NCBI GenBank assembly: GCA_029077825.1 | Contig: JAQNCT010000014.1 | Coordinates: 1-53,208, forward strand | Direction: 5' to 3' | Source of the DNA: Acidocella sp. | GTDB taxonomy: Bacteria; Pseudomonadota; Alphaproteobacteria; Acetobacterales; Acetobacteraceae | DNA length: 53,208 bases | In this document: positions 26,865-40,291 of the stretch, in pieces | Layout of the letters: every line of letters starts with the position of its first letter | How positions within the stretch are numbered: the first letter of the stretch is position 1 | Position numbers and translations under genes: made by a program | Notes under the pieces: model-generated | The model's input: the letters and a program-made list of their open reading frames with translations, nothing else | What the model was told of the DNA's origin: nothing | Database searches by the model: none

Positions 26865-28614
26865 GGAAGTCTCCCTGGCTCTGCACAATGCGGCTGAGGT
26901 GCGAAGGGTCGGCATAGGGCAATGGTACGTAACGTGCGGCCATTTCAGCCGCGAGATTCGCAACAAACGGCTGTGGGCGGGGTGCTGTATCAATCACCAG
27001 GCACTGTAAGCGTGCCATCCTGCATAAGCGCGCGGCCGCCAGCGCATCCTGGGCGGCGGCGGCCCGGCCAGGCTTACCATCACGCCCAATGTTCGCACCA
27101 CCGTCGGTTAACAGCACCAGCAACGGCTGATGCCCCTTGCGACGCTCAGCTTCAGCCATCCCACGTGCGGCATCAAGCCCAATTGCCAAAGGCGTTGGCC
27201 CACCACCTGGCAGGCAGGCCAAAGATCGTTTGGCCCGTGCCAATGCGCTGGTGGGCGGCAATAAACATTCAGCCGTACGGCCACGAAACGCCAATAACGC
27301 CACCAGATCGCGCCGCACATAACAATCCGCCAACAATAACTGCACGGCACCCTTGGCCTCGGCAAGCCGGTTCACCGCAGCCGAGCCTGAGGCATCCACC
27401 GCGAATATCGCAACCGACTTTGTTTGTTCCTTGAACTTTTGAATCCGGAAATCATTCGCACGGATTTGTAACTTGCGCCCCGGTGCGGCGGTGCGCCGTA
27501 ATTTTTGCCATGGTGCGGCGGCCCTTAAGGTCTCGATAAGACTCAATCTGGCCCCGCCGCCCAACCCTCCCGACTTGGTCCCTGCCGGGCGGCCGCGCCG
27601 CAGGCTGGCGCTATCGCCGGTGTTACCAGCACCACGGCTCGCCCGTTTTGGCCCCGCGCCGACGGCCAGGGCAGCCAGCAATTCCGGCGGCAGCAAAGAT
27701 TTTTGCGCGTCGCTGATGCTGTCCTCCACCGCCTCCGGCTGTTCATCGCGGGGTGTCAGAGACTCTGGAGACTCTTCAGGCTGCTCCGCGGGCATCTCAT
27801 CCGCAGGCGCACTTGGCAATTGCGTCGCGCGCGGGGCTAATATCAAGCGGGTGGCCAGAGCAATATCACAGGCCGCGACCGAATCGCGGCCTTGCAATGC
27901 CGCCGCCGCCCGCGCCGCCCGCAGCGCGAACAGAGGTGCCCGCAATGAGCCTATACCAAGTGCGGCTGCCAGACTGCATAACTGCCCCAAAGCTTCATTG
28001 CTCGATGTAACCACCACCAAGTTCTCGCGAGCCTGTGCAACCACGGCGGCATCAGGCCACACGGCATCGCCGGACAGGCCCGATTGCGCCACCGTAAATG
28101 CCAAACGCTCAAGCAAACATGCTGGTGGCGCTTCATCGGGTTCCAGCCCTTCATCGAGGGCAACCACAGCAAAACGCGCGGGGTTAACCATTGTGGTGCT
28201 ATTCTGCTCACTGATGACGGCATGGCGGTCCATCGCCGCCGCAAGCCGTGCGGCAGTGCCGGGATTAATCCGTTCAGCCATCGCCAGAAGCAAAACCCCG
28301 CCATCGCAGTCATCGAGCAATCCGCTGGTCATCACCGGTCGGCCGGTTGCCAATGTTGCCGTAAGGTCAAGCCCACCCAACATCTGCTGATCCGAAATAT
28401 GCAGCGGCATTTTACGAAAGGCTGATTTCACCCTCAGCAAACTTCTATAATTTTGCAAATAATTCTCGCGTGCCGGCCCTGACCACGCCCGGATGGTCAT
28501 ACCGCCCAACCCGATAGGATCAATGGCAAGCAACGCAGCGGCCCAGACGGCGTCAGAAAATTCCCCACCCTCTGGTGCGGGATTTGCCGCCCATGCTGGG
28601 TCGAAGGGACTCAT
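26845..28614 (-). CDS. bchD: Magnesium chelatase subunit D
   Basis: 589 residues. The N-terminal AAA+ part lacks a functional Walker A, as expected for BchD; then an acidic Pro/Glu linker (about 280-310) and a C-terminal von Willebrand A domain with the MIDAS motif VDASGSAAVNRL. With BchI and BchH it inserts Mg2+ into protoporphyrin IX. The ATG overlaps the bchI stop (ATGA). This matters here because Acidiphilium-type bacteria with zinc pigments keep an Mg chelatase; the gene looks undamaged. Confidence 0.95.
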   Translation of the reverse strand: MSPFDPAWAANPAPEGGEFSDAVWAAALLAIDPIGLGGMTIRAWSGPARENYLQNYRSLLRVKSAFRKMPLHISDQQMLGGLDLTATLATGRPVMTSGLLDDCDGGVLLLAMAERINPGTAARLAAAMDRHAVISEQNSTTMVNPARFAVVALDEGLEPDEAPPACLLERLAFTVAQSGLSGDAVWPDAAVVAQARENLVVVTSSNEALGQLCSLAAALGIGSLRAPLFALRAARAAAALQGRDSVAACDIALATRLILAPRATQLPSAPADEMPAEQPEESPESLTPRDEQPEAVEDSISDAQKSLLPPELLAALAVGAGPKRASRGAGNTGDSASLRRGRPAGTKSGGLGGGARLSLIETLRAAAPWQKLRRTAAPGRKLQIRANDFRIQKFKEQTKSVAIFAVDASGSAAVNRLAEAKGAVQLLLADCYVRRDLVALLAFRGRTAECLLPPTSALARAKRSLACLPGGGPTPLAIGLDAARGMAEAERRKGHQPLLVLLTDGGANIGRDGKPGRAAAAQDALAAARLCRMARLQCLVIDTAPRPQPFVANLAAEMAARYVPLPYADPSHLSRIVQSQGDFRASSAA

Positions 28615-29630
28615 GCGGCGAAAACCTCCGCCACCACGCGCTCAACCCGCGTGCTAGCCAGGCTATCATCCAGCGGGTCACGCCGCAGCCTATGACGTAG
28701 CGCTGGCGATGTCATGGCACGCAAATGCTCCATACTGACCACAGCAGCCCCTTGAAAGGCTGCCCAGGCACGCGCCGCCCGCACCAGCGTTAGCTCACCG
28801 CGCAAACCATCAGTACCCAGGGCGATGCATAATTTGGCCGCTTGCTCAAGCACATTATCAGATACCGCAATTCCAGAAAGCCTCGCCCTTGCCTGCAAAA
28901 TAAGTTCCCGCAACGCAGCATCAGCGGCTTGCCACTTGGCTGAAAAGCGCACAGGGTCACGGTCATATTCGTCACGCCGGCGGACCACTTCGATACGGGT
29001 TGCGATGTCAGTTGGAGTCCGCACCTCAACGCACAGCCCAAACCTATCCAACAATTGCGGCCGTAATTCGCCCTCCTCAGGGTTACCGCTGCCGATCAGT
29101 ACAAACCGCGCCGGGTGACGCAGGCTCATGCCCTCGCGCTCCACCACATTTTCTCCGGAGGCTGCAACATCAAGCAGTACGTCAACGATGTGGTCTTCCA
29201 GCAGATTAACCTCGTCGATATACAAAAACCCTCGATGCGCCCGCGCCAACAAGCCAGGTTCAAAAACTTTTGTACCATCGGCCAGCGCACGTTCAAGATT
29301 CAACGCACCAATCACCCGGTCCTCGGTGGCACCGAGCGGCAAATCCACCACCGGAACCGCCACGCGGTGCACCGGCAAATTGCCACCCAACTGGCGTTCA
29401 CGGCAATTTTCACAAAGGCTGGTCGCATCATCAGGATCGCAGGCATAGGTGCAGCCTGAGACCGCCGCCATGTCTGGAAGCAATGCCGCCAGGGCGCGAA
29501 CCGCAGTGGATTTTCCGGTACCACGGTCTCCAAATATCAAAACGCCTGAAAGCCGGGGCTCGATGGCGGCAATGACAAGCGCATTGATCATTTCATCCTG
29601 GCCGACAACCGCCGAAAACGGAAATACCAT
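28611..29630 (-). CDS. bchI: Magnesium chelatase ATPase subunit I
   Basis: 339 residues; AAA+ motor of Mg chelatase. Walker A GDRGTGKSTAV, Walker B GFLYIDEVNLLED, sensor GSGNPEEGELRPQLLDRFG. Starts MVFPFSAVVGQDEM, one base after the tspO stop. All catalytic motifs intact, so ATP-dependent metal insertion should be functional. Confidence 0.97.
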   Translation of the reverse strand: MVFPFSAVVGQDEMINALVIAAIEPRLSGVLIFGDRGTGKSTAVRALAALLPDMAAVSGCTYACDPDDATSLCENCRERQLGGNLPVHRVAVPVVDLPLGATEDRVIGALNLERALADGTKVFEPGLLARAHRGFLYIDEVNLLEDHIVDVLLDVAASGENVVEREGMSLRHPARFVLIGSGNPEEGELRPQLLDRFGLCVEVRTPTDIATRIEVVRRRDEYDRDPVRFSAKWQAADAALRELILQARARLSGIAVSDNVLEQAAKLCIALGTDGLRGELTLVRAARAWAAFQGAAVVSMEHLRAMTSPALRHRLRRDPLDDSLASTRVERVVAEVFAA

Positions 29631-29631
29631 T

Positions 29632-30129
29632 TTACAAAACCTCTCCGAACGGCGAATTCAAACGCACAATGGCATTGTTTAAAATGGCGGCAAAACTCAC
29701 CCATAGTAAATATGGCAATAAAAACAGCCAAGCTTTTCCAGCATAGATCGCAAGAATCAGCATGGGTGCGGCGATTGAAAGCCACAAAAAACCCACCTCG
29801 AACAAGGCAAAATCTGGCCGTTTTAATTTAAAGAAAAAATAGCTCCATAAAATATTCAGAACAGCGTTGATCAGCAGCAAAATAATGAACAAACCGGCAA
29901 CCAAAGCATCCGTCATGGCGTGCCAGCCAATCACTGCGGCTGTAGCCTCGCCGATAAAAATCAGAGTCCACGCGGGGCCGAATAACCAATCCGGCGGCTG
30001 CCACGACGGTTTTTTCAAACTGTAATACCAATTATCCAGCACTGTCAGACTCATCCCAGCCCCCGCCAACACAGTGACCCCAAACGCGGCCACCATTACC
30101 GCGCCCCAACTCACAATAAACGCCTTCAT
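29632..30129 (-). CDS. tspO: TspO/MBR tryptophan-rich sensory protein
   Basis: 165 residues from ATG 30129 (overlaps bchG stop as ATGA). Five membrane helices and the TspO signature WYYSLKKPSWQPPDWLFGPAWTLIF, including WxPP. TspO proteins bind porphyrins and in Rhodobacter modulate pigment gene expression in response to oxygen. Its place between bchG and bchI, within one bch operon, fits a tetrapyrrole-linked role. Confidence 0.92.
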   Translation of the reverse strand: MKAFIVSWGAVMVAAFGVTVLAGAGMSLTVLDNWYYSLKKPSWQPPDWLFGPAWTLIFIGEATAAVIGWHAMTDALVAGLFIILLLINAVLNILWSYFFFKLKRPDFALFEVGFLWLSIAAPMLILAIYAGKAWLFLLPYLLWVSFAAILNNAIVRLNSPFGEVL

Positions 30130-31064
30130 GCCGCTACACCGTGAGCCAATGCATACGCGCAAACCAACATTCCCATCACATAAAGCGTGGTGCCGGTGGC
30201 ATTATACCAAATCGCCCGCTCGCGCGGCTGGTCTAATAATTCAACCATCAGGAACAACTGCACAACTGTGAGAAACGTTACCATAACGGCGGCCACCGGA
30301 CGATGCCAAAACAGCATAGAAAAAATGACCAAAACTTGTGGCGATATCATTACCACGCAGGCAAGGCTTGCAGCGCGTTCGGCACCGAGCATGGCTGGCA
30401 ATGATTTGATGCCGCATTGGCGGTCGCCCTCGATGGACTTGAAATCATTCAAGGTCATAATGCCATGCGCACCAAGGCTGTAGAGCAGCGCGATAAACAA
30501 TATATGCGGGTTGGGCAGCGTACCGGTCATGATCGCAGCGCCGGTGAACCAGGGGACACCTTCATAGCAAATGGCGACCGCAGCATTGCCCCACCAGCCA
30601 TTTCGCTTCAGCCGCAGCGGCGGTGCGCTATAGCCCCAAGCTAGCAACAGCGCCACGATTGCGGCGCTAAACCCCCACACGCCCAAAGTGGCCGCCAGCA
30701 GCAGCGACGCGCCGGTCCAGATGACGCCAATATACAGGCCCCATCGCCCCGGCATCCGACCAGAGGGAATCGGCCGGTTGGGCTCATTGATAGCATCCAC
30801 GTGGCGGTCAAACCAATCATTCACCGCCTGGCTGGTGCCGCATACCATCGGCCCGGCCAGCAGCAACCCCGCAATGATCATCGGCCAGTGCGGCCCAAAC
30901 GCCTCCCCGGAAGATACCGTGCCACAAAAAAACGCCCAGATCGGCGCGAACCAAGTCACCGGCTTGAGCAGTTCCAGGCAGGTCTTCAACTCTGGCACTC
31001 GGCGAGAGGAAACTACAAAATCAGATACCGGCAAGCTCAACTTCGCGTTCAAGTCTGCTGGCAT
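30126..31064 (-). CDS. bchG: Bacteriochlorophyll synthase (geranylgeranyl/phytyl transferase)
   Basis: 312 residues; UbiA-family membrane prenyltransferase that esterifies bacteriochlorophyllide a with GGPP or phytyl-PP. First Asp motif NDWFDRHVDAINEPNRPIPSG, second LNDFKSIEGDRQCGIKSLP. About nine hydrophobic helices. It heads the bchG-tspO-bchIDO-crtIB run; bchP, often its neighbour, is 17 kb away. Confidence 0.96.
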   Translation of the reverse strand: MPADLNAKLSLPVSDFVVSSRRVPELKTCLELLKPVTWFAPIWAFFCGTVSSGEAFGPHWPMIIAGLLLAGPMVCGTSQAVNDWFDRHVDAINEPNRPIPSGRMPGRWGLYIGVIWTGASLLLAATLGVWGFSAAIVALLLAWGYSAPPLRLKRNGWWGNAAVAICYEGVPWFTGAAIMTGTLPNPHILFIALLYSLGAHGIMTLNDFKSIEGDRQCGIKSLPAMLGAERAASLACVVMISPQVLVIFSMLFWHRPVAAVMVTFLTVVQLFLMVELLDQPRERAIWYNATGTTLYVMGMLVCAYALAHGVAA

Positions 31065-31107
31065 TTTCTTAAAGTCTCCCTAAACTTCGGACAAAGTTAT
31101 GTAGTCA

Positions 31108-32532
31108 TCACTCGAGGCCAACCGCGTCAGCCTCCAGCAAGCCGTGGCGGCGCATTTTCACGTACAGGCTCTGTCGGCTAACCCCGAGAACCTCGGCTGC
31201 CGAGGCGCGGTTATCCCGGGTCATCGTCAACGCAGCTTCAATACTCAGCCGCTCGATCACATCGGTGGTTTCGCGTACCAAATCCTTCAACGAAACCCGG
31301 CCAATCAGTTCAATGATCTGCTCTAGAGATTTCGGAAATGCCCGCGGTGCCATCACCCGGGGGGTTGCCCGCCCGCTGATCCCTCGGATGGCAAACCCAT
31401 ATGAGGGGTCACCACCATTTAGCACTGAGCCAGCAGAAATTTCGACATTCATTTCGGCGCCAAATTCATCGCGCAGCGAAGTCGAAAACAGCCTCACCGA
31501 GCCATGCTGGCGTAAATTATTCAGCAGCACGCCTAAATCCACCCCCGGGCGTCCCAGCCATTTGTCAAGCGATTGGCCATGCGCCTGGCTCTCACTCCGC
31601 AATTGTGACATCTCAATAAATGCCTCATTGACAGCAAGAATGGTTCCATCGTGGTCGGTGACGACAAAACCGTCAGGCACGCGCTCAACCAACCTTAATA
31701 ATTTTGCCTTGCTATCGGTCAGCATCAAGCCGGAGTCTTCACCGGGCGTCACTCGCAGCAATTTCACCAGTAACAACTGGGTACTGCCCTGGCGGAACAG
31801 AAATGCCGAAGCCACCATATCTATATCGCTATCGAGGAGGGCGAAAGGCACATCATCAGCCCGGCCTGAGACGCGGACATTCGCCAACATCTGGTCGATA
31901 ATGGGGGCTGAATCTGGCTTTAGTAAATCAGCTAAGTGTAAACCAATAATTTTGCCCGCCCGTCCCAAAATTTGCCGCGCCGCCGGGTTCGCCTCAATAA
32001 TCTTCTGGGTTGTCTGATCCACGATCAATACCGGCTCAGGGGTCATCTGAAACAATATCCGGTACCGAGTCTCAATGTGCCGCATGCGGGCATAATCGCG
32101 CTCAAATGACTGTTGAACGTCAACCACACGCTGCTGAAGCGCTGCAAACGCCCGCAAATCGCGGCCAAAAGCGATAATCTGGCCGCTATGGCCGACTGGC
32201 AAGACTGAAAAAAGAATCGGGATGTCGGCGCCGCGTACCGCCAGATAGTTAACCTGCCTGCCGTTTTTGTGGGCCTTGCTGTGCGCATTGCGCAGCATCT
32301 CATCAATTTTGATCTGACTCTCAACGGTAACCTGGTCTCGCCACGGCTTGCCTAGCCAATGATCCTGGCCGGCAAATTCCAACGCCAACGCCTCGCTCTG
32401 AAATGCAAAATCCCCGACAGTGCCATCGCTGTTTAAAATCACCGCAATATCTGCCGCTGCTGCAATCAACAATGCCGCTGCATCTGCATCTATCCCGTCC
32501 ATCCAACGCGCCGGAGACTTGAAGGCCTTCAT
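31108..32532 (-). CDS. ppsR: PpsR/CrtJ transcriptional repressor of photosynthesis genes, cysteine-free
   Basis: 474 residues from ATG 32532 (a TTG at 32550 is possible). An N-terminal domain, a Q-linker helix (LQQRVVDVQQSFERDYARMR), two PAS domains (about 155-265 and 275-390), and a C-terminal Fis-type helix-turn-helix (RASAAEVLGVSRQSLYVKM). PpsR represses bch, crt and puf genes under oxygen or light. Rhodobacter PpsR/CrtJ uses redox-active cysteines, one in the DNA-binding domain; I find no cysteine anywhere in this protein. Downstream of aerR/ppaA, probably cotranscribed. Confidence 0.93.
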   Translation of the reverse strand: MKAFKSPARWMDGIDADAAALLIAAAADIAVILNSDGTVGDFAFQSEALALEFAGQDHWLGKPWRDQVTVESQIKIDEMLRNAHSKAHKNGRQVNYLAVRGADIPILFSVLPVGHSGQIIAFGRDLRAFAALQQRVVDVQQSFERDYARMRHIETRYRILFQMTPEPVLIVDQTTQKIIEANPAARQILGRAGKIIGLHLADLLKPDSAPIIDQMLANVRVSGRADDVPFALLDSDIDMVASAFLFRQGSTQLLLVKLLRVTPGEDSGLMLTDSKAKLLRLVERVPDGFVVTDHDGTILAVNEAFIEMSQLRSESQAHGQSLDKWLGRPGVDLGVLLNNLRQHGSVRLFSTSLRDEFGAEMNVEISAGSVLNGGDPSYGFAIRGISGRATPRVMAPRAFPKSLEQIIELIGRVSLKDLVRETTDVIERLSIEAALTMTRDNRASAAEVLGVSRQSLYVKMRRHGLLEADAVGLE

Positions 32533-32583
32533 GATAACCCGCTCTTTCAACCATGACAGGCCAGTCCCTAACCGCTAGAGATT

Positions 32584-33546
32584 TCAGCCAATGTCAACCA
32601 ATTTGGTCTTAGACTGCTGTAAACGTTCCGTCACCTTAGACTTTACAAGAATATTCGCCTCCTCAAGTGCTTGGTGGGCATCAAGAGCGGTGGCGTCGGC
32701 TCCCAGAAACCTGGTTCGTTCCGTATGATTCATAATCGCCCGTCCACCGATTAATACAAATAAATGCGGATTGCAGGACGCTTGGCGGACCGCACGGATA
32801 CAGGCCGGCAAGCCTTCCAAGGCACGGTCAGCCATCACCGAAATACCGATAACATCGAACCATTCATCCTTCACAAAATTCATAATTTTTTTCCGCGAAA
32901 GAGCGCTCCCGGAACGCACCATCCAGCCACCCTCCCGGAACGTATCAACGACGACGTTCAAACCAAAATTGTGCTGTTCACCGGGTGACGGCACCAGCAA
33001 AATCCGATGGTCAAAAGCAACTCGCATGATATCTTCAATGCCAACCGCCGCGGTCTCCTTCATGATTTGGTCGAGCCTGAAAACACCCAGCGTTACCGTC
33101 GTAAAATCACAAACGTCACGCTCCCACATCCGGCCCAAAAGCTGCGCTGCCGGGGTAAGCAGTTCCGTCAATAAAACATCTCGGCCCCCACCAATTACGA
33201 TAACTCTGTCAGCAACGGCCCGGACCTGCTCCATATCATCTGCTACAATCAAATTAACGAAGGCAGCTACATCCGCAGCGTTGACATGGCTTGCTTGTGA
33301 GCTTGCTTGTTGGCTTGCTTGTTGCTCTGCCCTATTTAACAGATCCGCTTCACGCTGCGCCGCCAGCAAACGCGGCAAAACCTCCGCCTCAATCGTCCGC
33401 CTTAGCAACTCCACCCAAGGGCGAACGGACTTCTGGACAATCTCATCATGGCCTCTAACCCGCTCACCCAAGGGCGGATTTTCCGGGCATAACGATTTCT
33501 TAACTGTACTCATCCCATTCGAAAAAGACCGAAAGGTTGGATCCAT
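32584..33546 (-). CDS. ppaA: AerR/PpaA cobalamin-binding photosynthesis regulator
   Basis: 320 residues; ATG 33546 follows CAGGAGA. A four-helix B12-cap segment (LGRMWERDVCDFTTVTLG) and a Rossmann-like cobalamin-binding domain with LVPSPGEQHNFGL; His192 is the likely cobalt ligand. Members of this family sense light through B12 or haem and antagonise PpsR/CrtJ. It lies upstream of ppsR as in other purple bacteria. Residues 75-86 (QQASQQASSQAS) are encoded by a 12-base tandem repeat. A 34-base palindrome sits 47 bases upstream, suggesting autoregulation. Confidence 0.9.
   Translation of the reverse strand: MDPTFRSFSNGMSTVKKSLCPENPPLGERVRGHDEIVQKSVRPWVELLRRTIEAEVLPRLLAAQREADLLNRAEQQASQQASSQASHVNAADVAAFVNLIVADDMEQVRAVADRVIVIGGGRDVLLTELLTPAAQLLGRMWERDVCDFTTVTLGVFRLDQIMKETAAVGIEDIMRVAFDHRILLVPSPGEQHNFGLNVVVDTFREGGWMVRSGSALSRKKIMNFVKDEWFDVIGISVMADRALEGLPACIRAVRQASCNPHLFVLIGGRAIMNHTERTRFLGADATALDAHQALEEANILVKSKVTERLQQSKTKLVDIG
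33289..33324. repeat. 12-base tandem repeat (3 copies) inside ppaA
   Basis: gcttgcttgtga, gcttgcttgttg, gcttgcttgttg at 33289, 33301 and 33313, encoding the QxAS-like repeat of the AerR/PpaA linker. The unit is a multiple of three, so copy-number change would keep frame. Confidence 0.8.
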
Positions 33547-33592
33547 TCTCGTCTCCTGTTTATAACTTATGGTGTCCCGAACTAAACTATTA

Positions 33593-33626
33593 TGTCAACT
33601 TTTATTTACGTAAGAAAAACTTGACA
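33593..33626. promoter_or_regulatory. 34-base palindromic operator between ppaA and bchF
   Basis: Left arm TGTCAACTTTTATTT, centre ACGT, right arm AAGAAAAACTTGACA. Each half also reads as TGT-N12-ACG, a variant of the PpsR/CrtJ site, with the two halves mirror-imaged around the shared CG. The same 15+4+15 architecture recurs between bchP and bchH. Likely controls ppaA-ppsR and the long bchF operon. Confidence 0.7.
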
Positions 33627-33815
33627 CAACTAAGCCGCCCAAGTTAGCCTTCACTCATTCGAGGTACATCGATGAGGGAAATTTCAAGATGCGGCTGAAT
33701 TTTCGGCAAAATCTGCACTTAGATCGTTTTCTTTCAAGGGTTTTGCTCTGGGTTACGGAGCACTCCCGGTTATCCCCTCATTATTGGAGCCTTTTTTGGA
33801 AGGGCGAGTCAAGCA

Positions 33816-35695
<1,880 letters not shown>

Positions 35696-35699
35696 CGCA

Positions 35700-38180
<2,481 letters not shown>

Positions 38181-38181
<1 letters not shown>

Positions 38182-38882
38182 TGAGCAACGCCAGCTACCA
38201 GCAACGCCGCAGTGAAATAGAGACCTATTTTGACCGCACCGCCATGGCCGCCTGGGAAGCCCTTACTTCCACCGCACCCGTTAGTAAAATACGCGCCACA
38301 GTGCGGACCGGGCGAGATAATATGCGTAACATGCTCCTATCATGGTTGCCCGCCGATATGTCCGGCATGCGGTTGCTCGATGCCGGTTGCGGCACCGGCG
38401 CGCTCGCCTTACAGGCGGCAGCCCGGGGTGCCGAAGTTGTGGCAATTGACCTATCGCCGCAGCTTATCAGCATCGCTGCCGAACGAGCAGCCGCTTCACC
38501 GCATGCCACAAAAATTGCATTTCATGCAGGTGACATGCTGGATAAAAATCATGGTCGCTTCGATTATGCGGTAATGATGGACTCAATTATCCATTACAAC
38601 CAGGAAGATGCCATTCACGCATTAAGTCAGCTCGCCGCTCGCGTCGATTGCGCTATATTTTTTACCTTCGCACCCCGCACCGTATTACTCGGCACGATGC
38701 TGAGCGTTGGTAAAATTATGCCTCGTGGTGACCGCTCGCCGGCGATTATCCCACAAAGCGAGGCCAGATTGCAGCGTGAGGTTGCATTGCGTCCGGCATT
38801 TGCACGCTTCAATGTTGGCCGGACATCGCGCATTACATCCGGCTTCTATTTCAGTCAGGCGATGGAGATCACCGCATGCTGA
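38181..38882 (+). CDS. bchM: Magnesium protoporphyrin IX O-methyltransferase
   Basis: 233 residues; SAM-dependent, forms Mg-protoporphyrin monomethyl ester, substrate of AcsF. SAM site GMRLLDAGCGTGALALQAA and VVAIDLS, followed by FDYAVMMDSIIHY. C-terminal SRITSGFYFSQAMEI is a family signature. Overlaps lhaA by seven bases. Confidence 0.95.
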
Positions 38883-40270
38883 CGCCCAAGAAAATTCTGA
38901 ATCCGACCGGGCGCGTCAACAAATTTTGGCGCAAAATGAACAGTGGCATGTTACCTTTTGCTGATGTGGCAACACCTGAACTGCCTATGTCACGGCTATT
39001 GCGGTTGGCACTTTTTCAACTAACCGTCGGCCTTTCTGCAGCACTTATCATTGGCACACTTAACCGGGTAATGATCGTTGAGCTGCACCTAGCAGCTTGG
39101 CTGGTTTCCTTAATGATTTCGTTGCCGCTTGTGCTGGCACCCGCACGAGCTTTCATCGGTTACAAGTCTGACCAGCATCAATCATCATTTGGATGGAAGC
39201 GCCTGCCCTATATCTGGTTCGGCACCATGATGCAATTTGGTGGCCTTGCGATCATGCCGTTTGCCCTCATTGTCCTCTCTGGCGACAGCCATGCGCCACA
39301 TTTTGTTGGCCCCACAGCGGCAGCTTTAGCGTTTTTATTGGTGGGCGCCGGAATGCACACCACCCAAACCGCTGGTCTGGCACTAGCCACCGACATGGCA
39401 CCCGAGGCCGCCCGCCCACGCGTGGTGGGCATGCTATGCGTGATGTTACTGGCCGGTATTATGGTCGGCGCTCTAGGCTACGGAGCGTTGCTTCATCATT
39501 TCACCGAATTGCGTTTAATCCAGGTGGTGCAGGGCTCGGCCGTGTTGACCATGATATTAAATGGATTCGCTTTATGGAAGCAGGAACCACGCCGGGCCTC
39601 TACACTGGCGCCACAAGCTGTACGGCCTGAGCTGCGCCAAGCTCTCACAATGTTTCTGGCACAACCAAAATCTCTGCGCCGTCTGGTTACAATTGGTCTC
39701 GGCACCATGGGACTTTCGATGCAGGATATTTTGCTTGAACCTTATGGTGGGCAAATTCTGCATCTCACTGTTGGCCAGACAACATCTCTCACGGCTGCGC
39801 TGGCAGGTGGTGGTCTCTCTGGTTTGGCATTTGCTAAGCATCGCCTGAGTGCCGGTGCTGACCCATACCGCATCGCTGCCCTCGGGCTGCTGGTTGGTCT
39901 TGGGGCATTTGCTGCGGTGTTGTTCTCAGCACCATTGGTAGCACCTGCATTATTCGCAATCGGAGTCTATGCCATCGGAGCCGCCGGCGGCTTGTTCTTG
40001 GTTGGTACCTTGTCTGACGCCATGGGCCGGGCAGTCGATGGCATGAGTGGTCTCGCTCTCGGAACCTGGGGTTCCGTGCAGGCTGTGTCAGCCGGTTTGG
40101 CGATCGCGCTGGGCGGATTTTTACGCGACCTTGTTGGTGGCAATTCAGCATCAGGGTACGATGCCGTTTATTTAACAGAAATTGCCTTACTATTTGTCAC
40201 CCTCATTGCCCTTGGCCCATTGGTTCGTCGCGGGACCACATTAAAACTTAATCTTTCAAAACCTGCTTGA
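38876..40270 (+). CDS. lhaA: LhaA, LH1 assembly factor (PucC/BCD MFS family)
   Basis: 464 residues and about 12 membrane helices of the major facilitator fold. RVMIVELHLAAWLVSLMISL, GWKRLPYIWFGT and MDMAPEAARPRVVG-like segments are typical of the bacteriochlorophyll-delivery branch. Needed for assembling LH1 around the reaction centre in Rhodobacter. Sits directly before puhA as usual. Confidence 0.94.
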   Translation: MLTPKKILNPTGRVNKFWRKMNSGMLPFADVATPELPMSRLLRLALFQLTVGLSAALIIGTLNRVMIVELHLAAWLVSLMISLPLVLAPARAFIGYKSDQHQSSFGWKRLPYIWFGTMMQFGGLAIMPFALIVLSGDSHAPHFVGPTAAALAFLLVGAGMHTTQTAGLALATDMAPEAARPRVVGMLCVMLLAGIMVGALGYGALLHHFTELRLIQVVQGSAVLTMILNGFALWKQEPRRASTLAPQAVRPELRQALTMFLAQPKSLRRLVTIGLGTMGLSMQDILLEPYGGQILHLTVGQTTSLTAALAGGGLSGLAFAKHRLSAGADPYRIAALGLLVGLGAFAAVLFSAPLVAPALFAIGVYAIGAAGGLFLVGTLSDAMGRAVDGMSGLALGTWGSVQAVSAGLAIALGGFLRDLVGGNSASGYDAVYLTEIALLFVTLIALGPLVRRGTTLKLNLSKPA

Positions 40271-40291
40271 GAATTGGAAACGAGGATCGTC

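Noticed and set aside
27473-28390. 305-codon plus-strand open frame opposite bchD
   Set aside because: Low-complexity Ala/Arg/Ser product, antisense to a well-conserved chelatase subunit.
32771-33565. 264-codon plus-strand open frame opposite ppaA
   Set aside because: No ribosome site, no family features, antisense to the AerR/PpaA gene.
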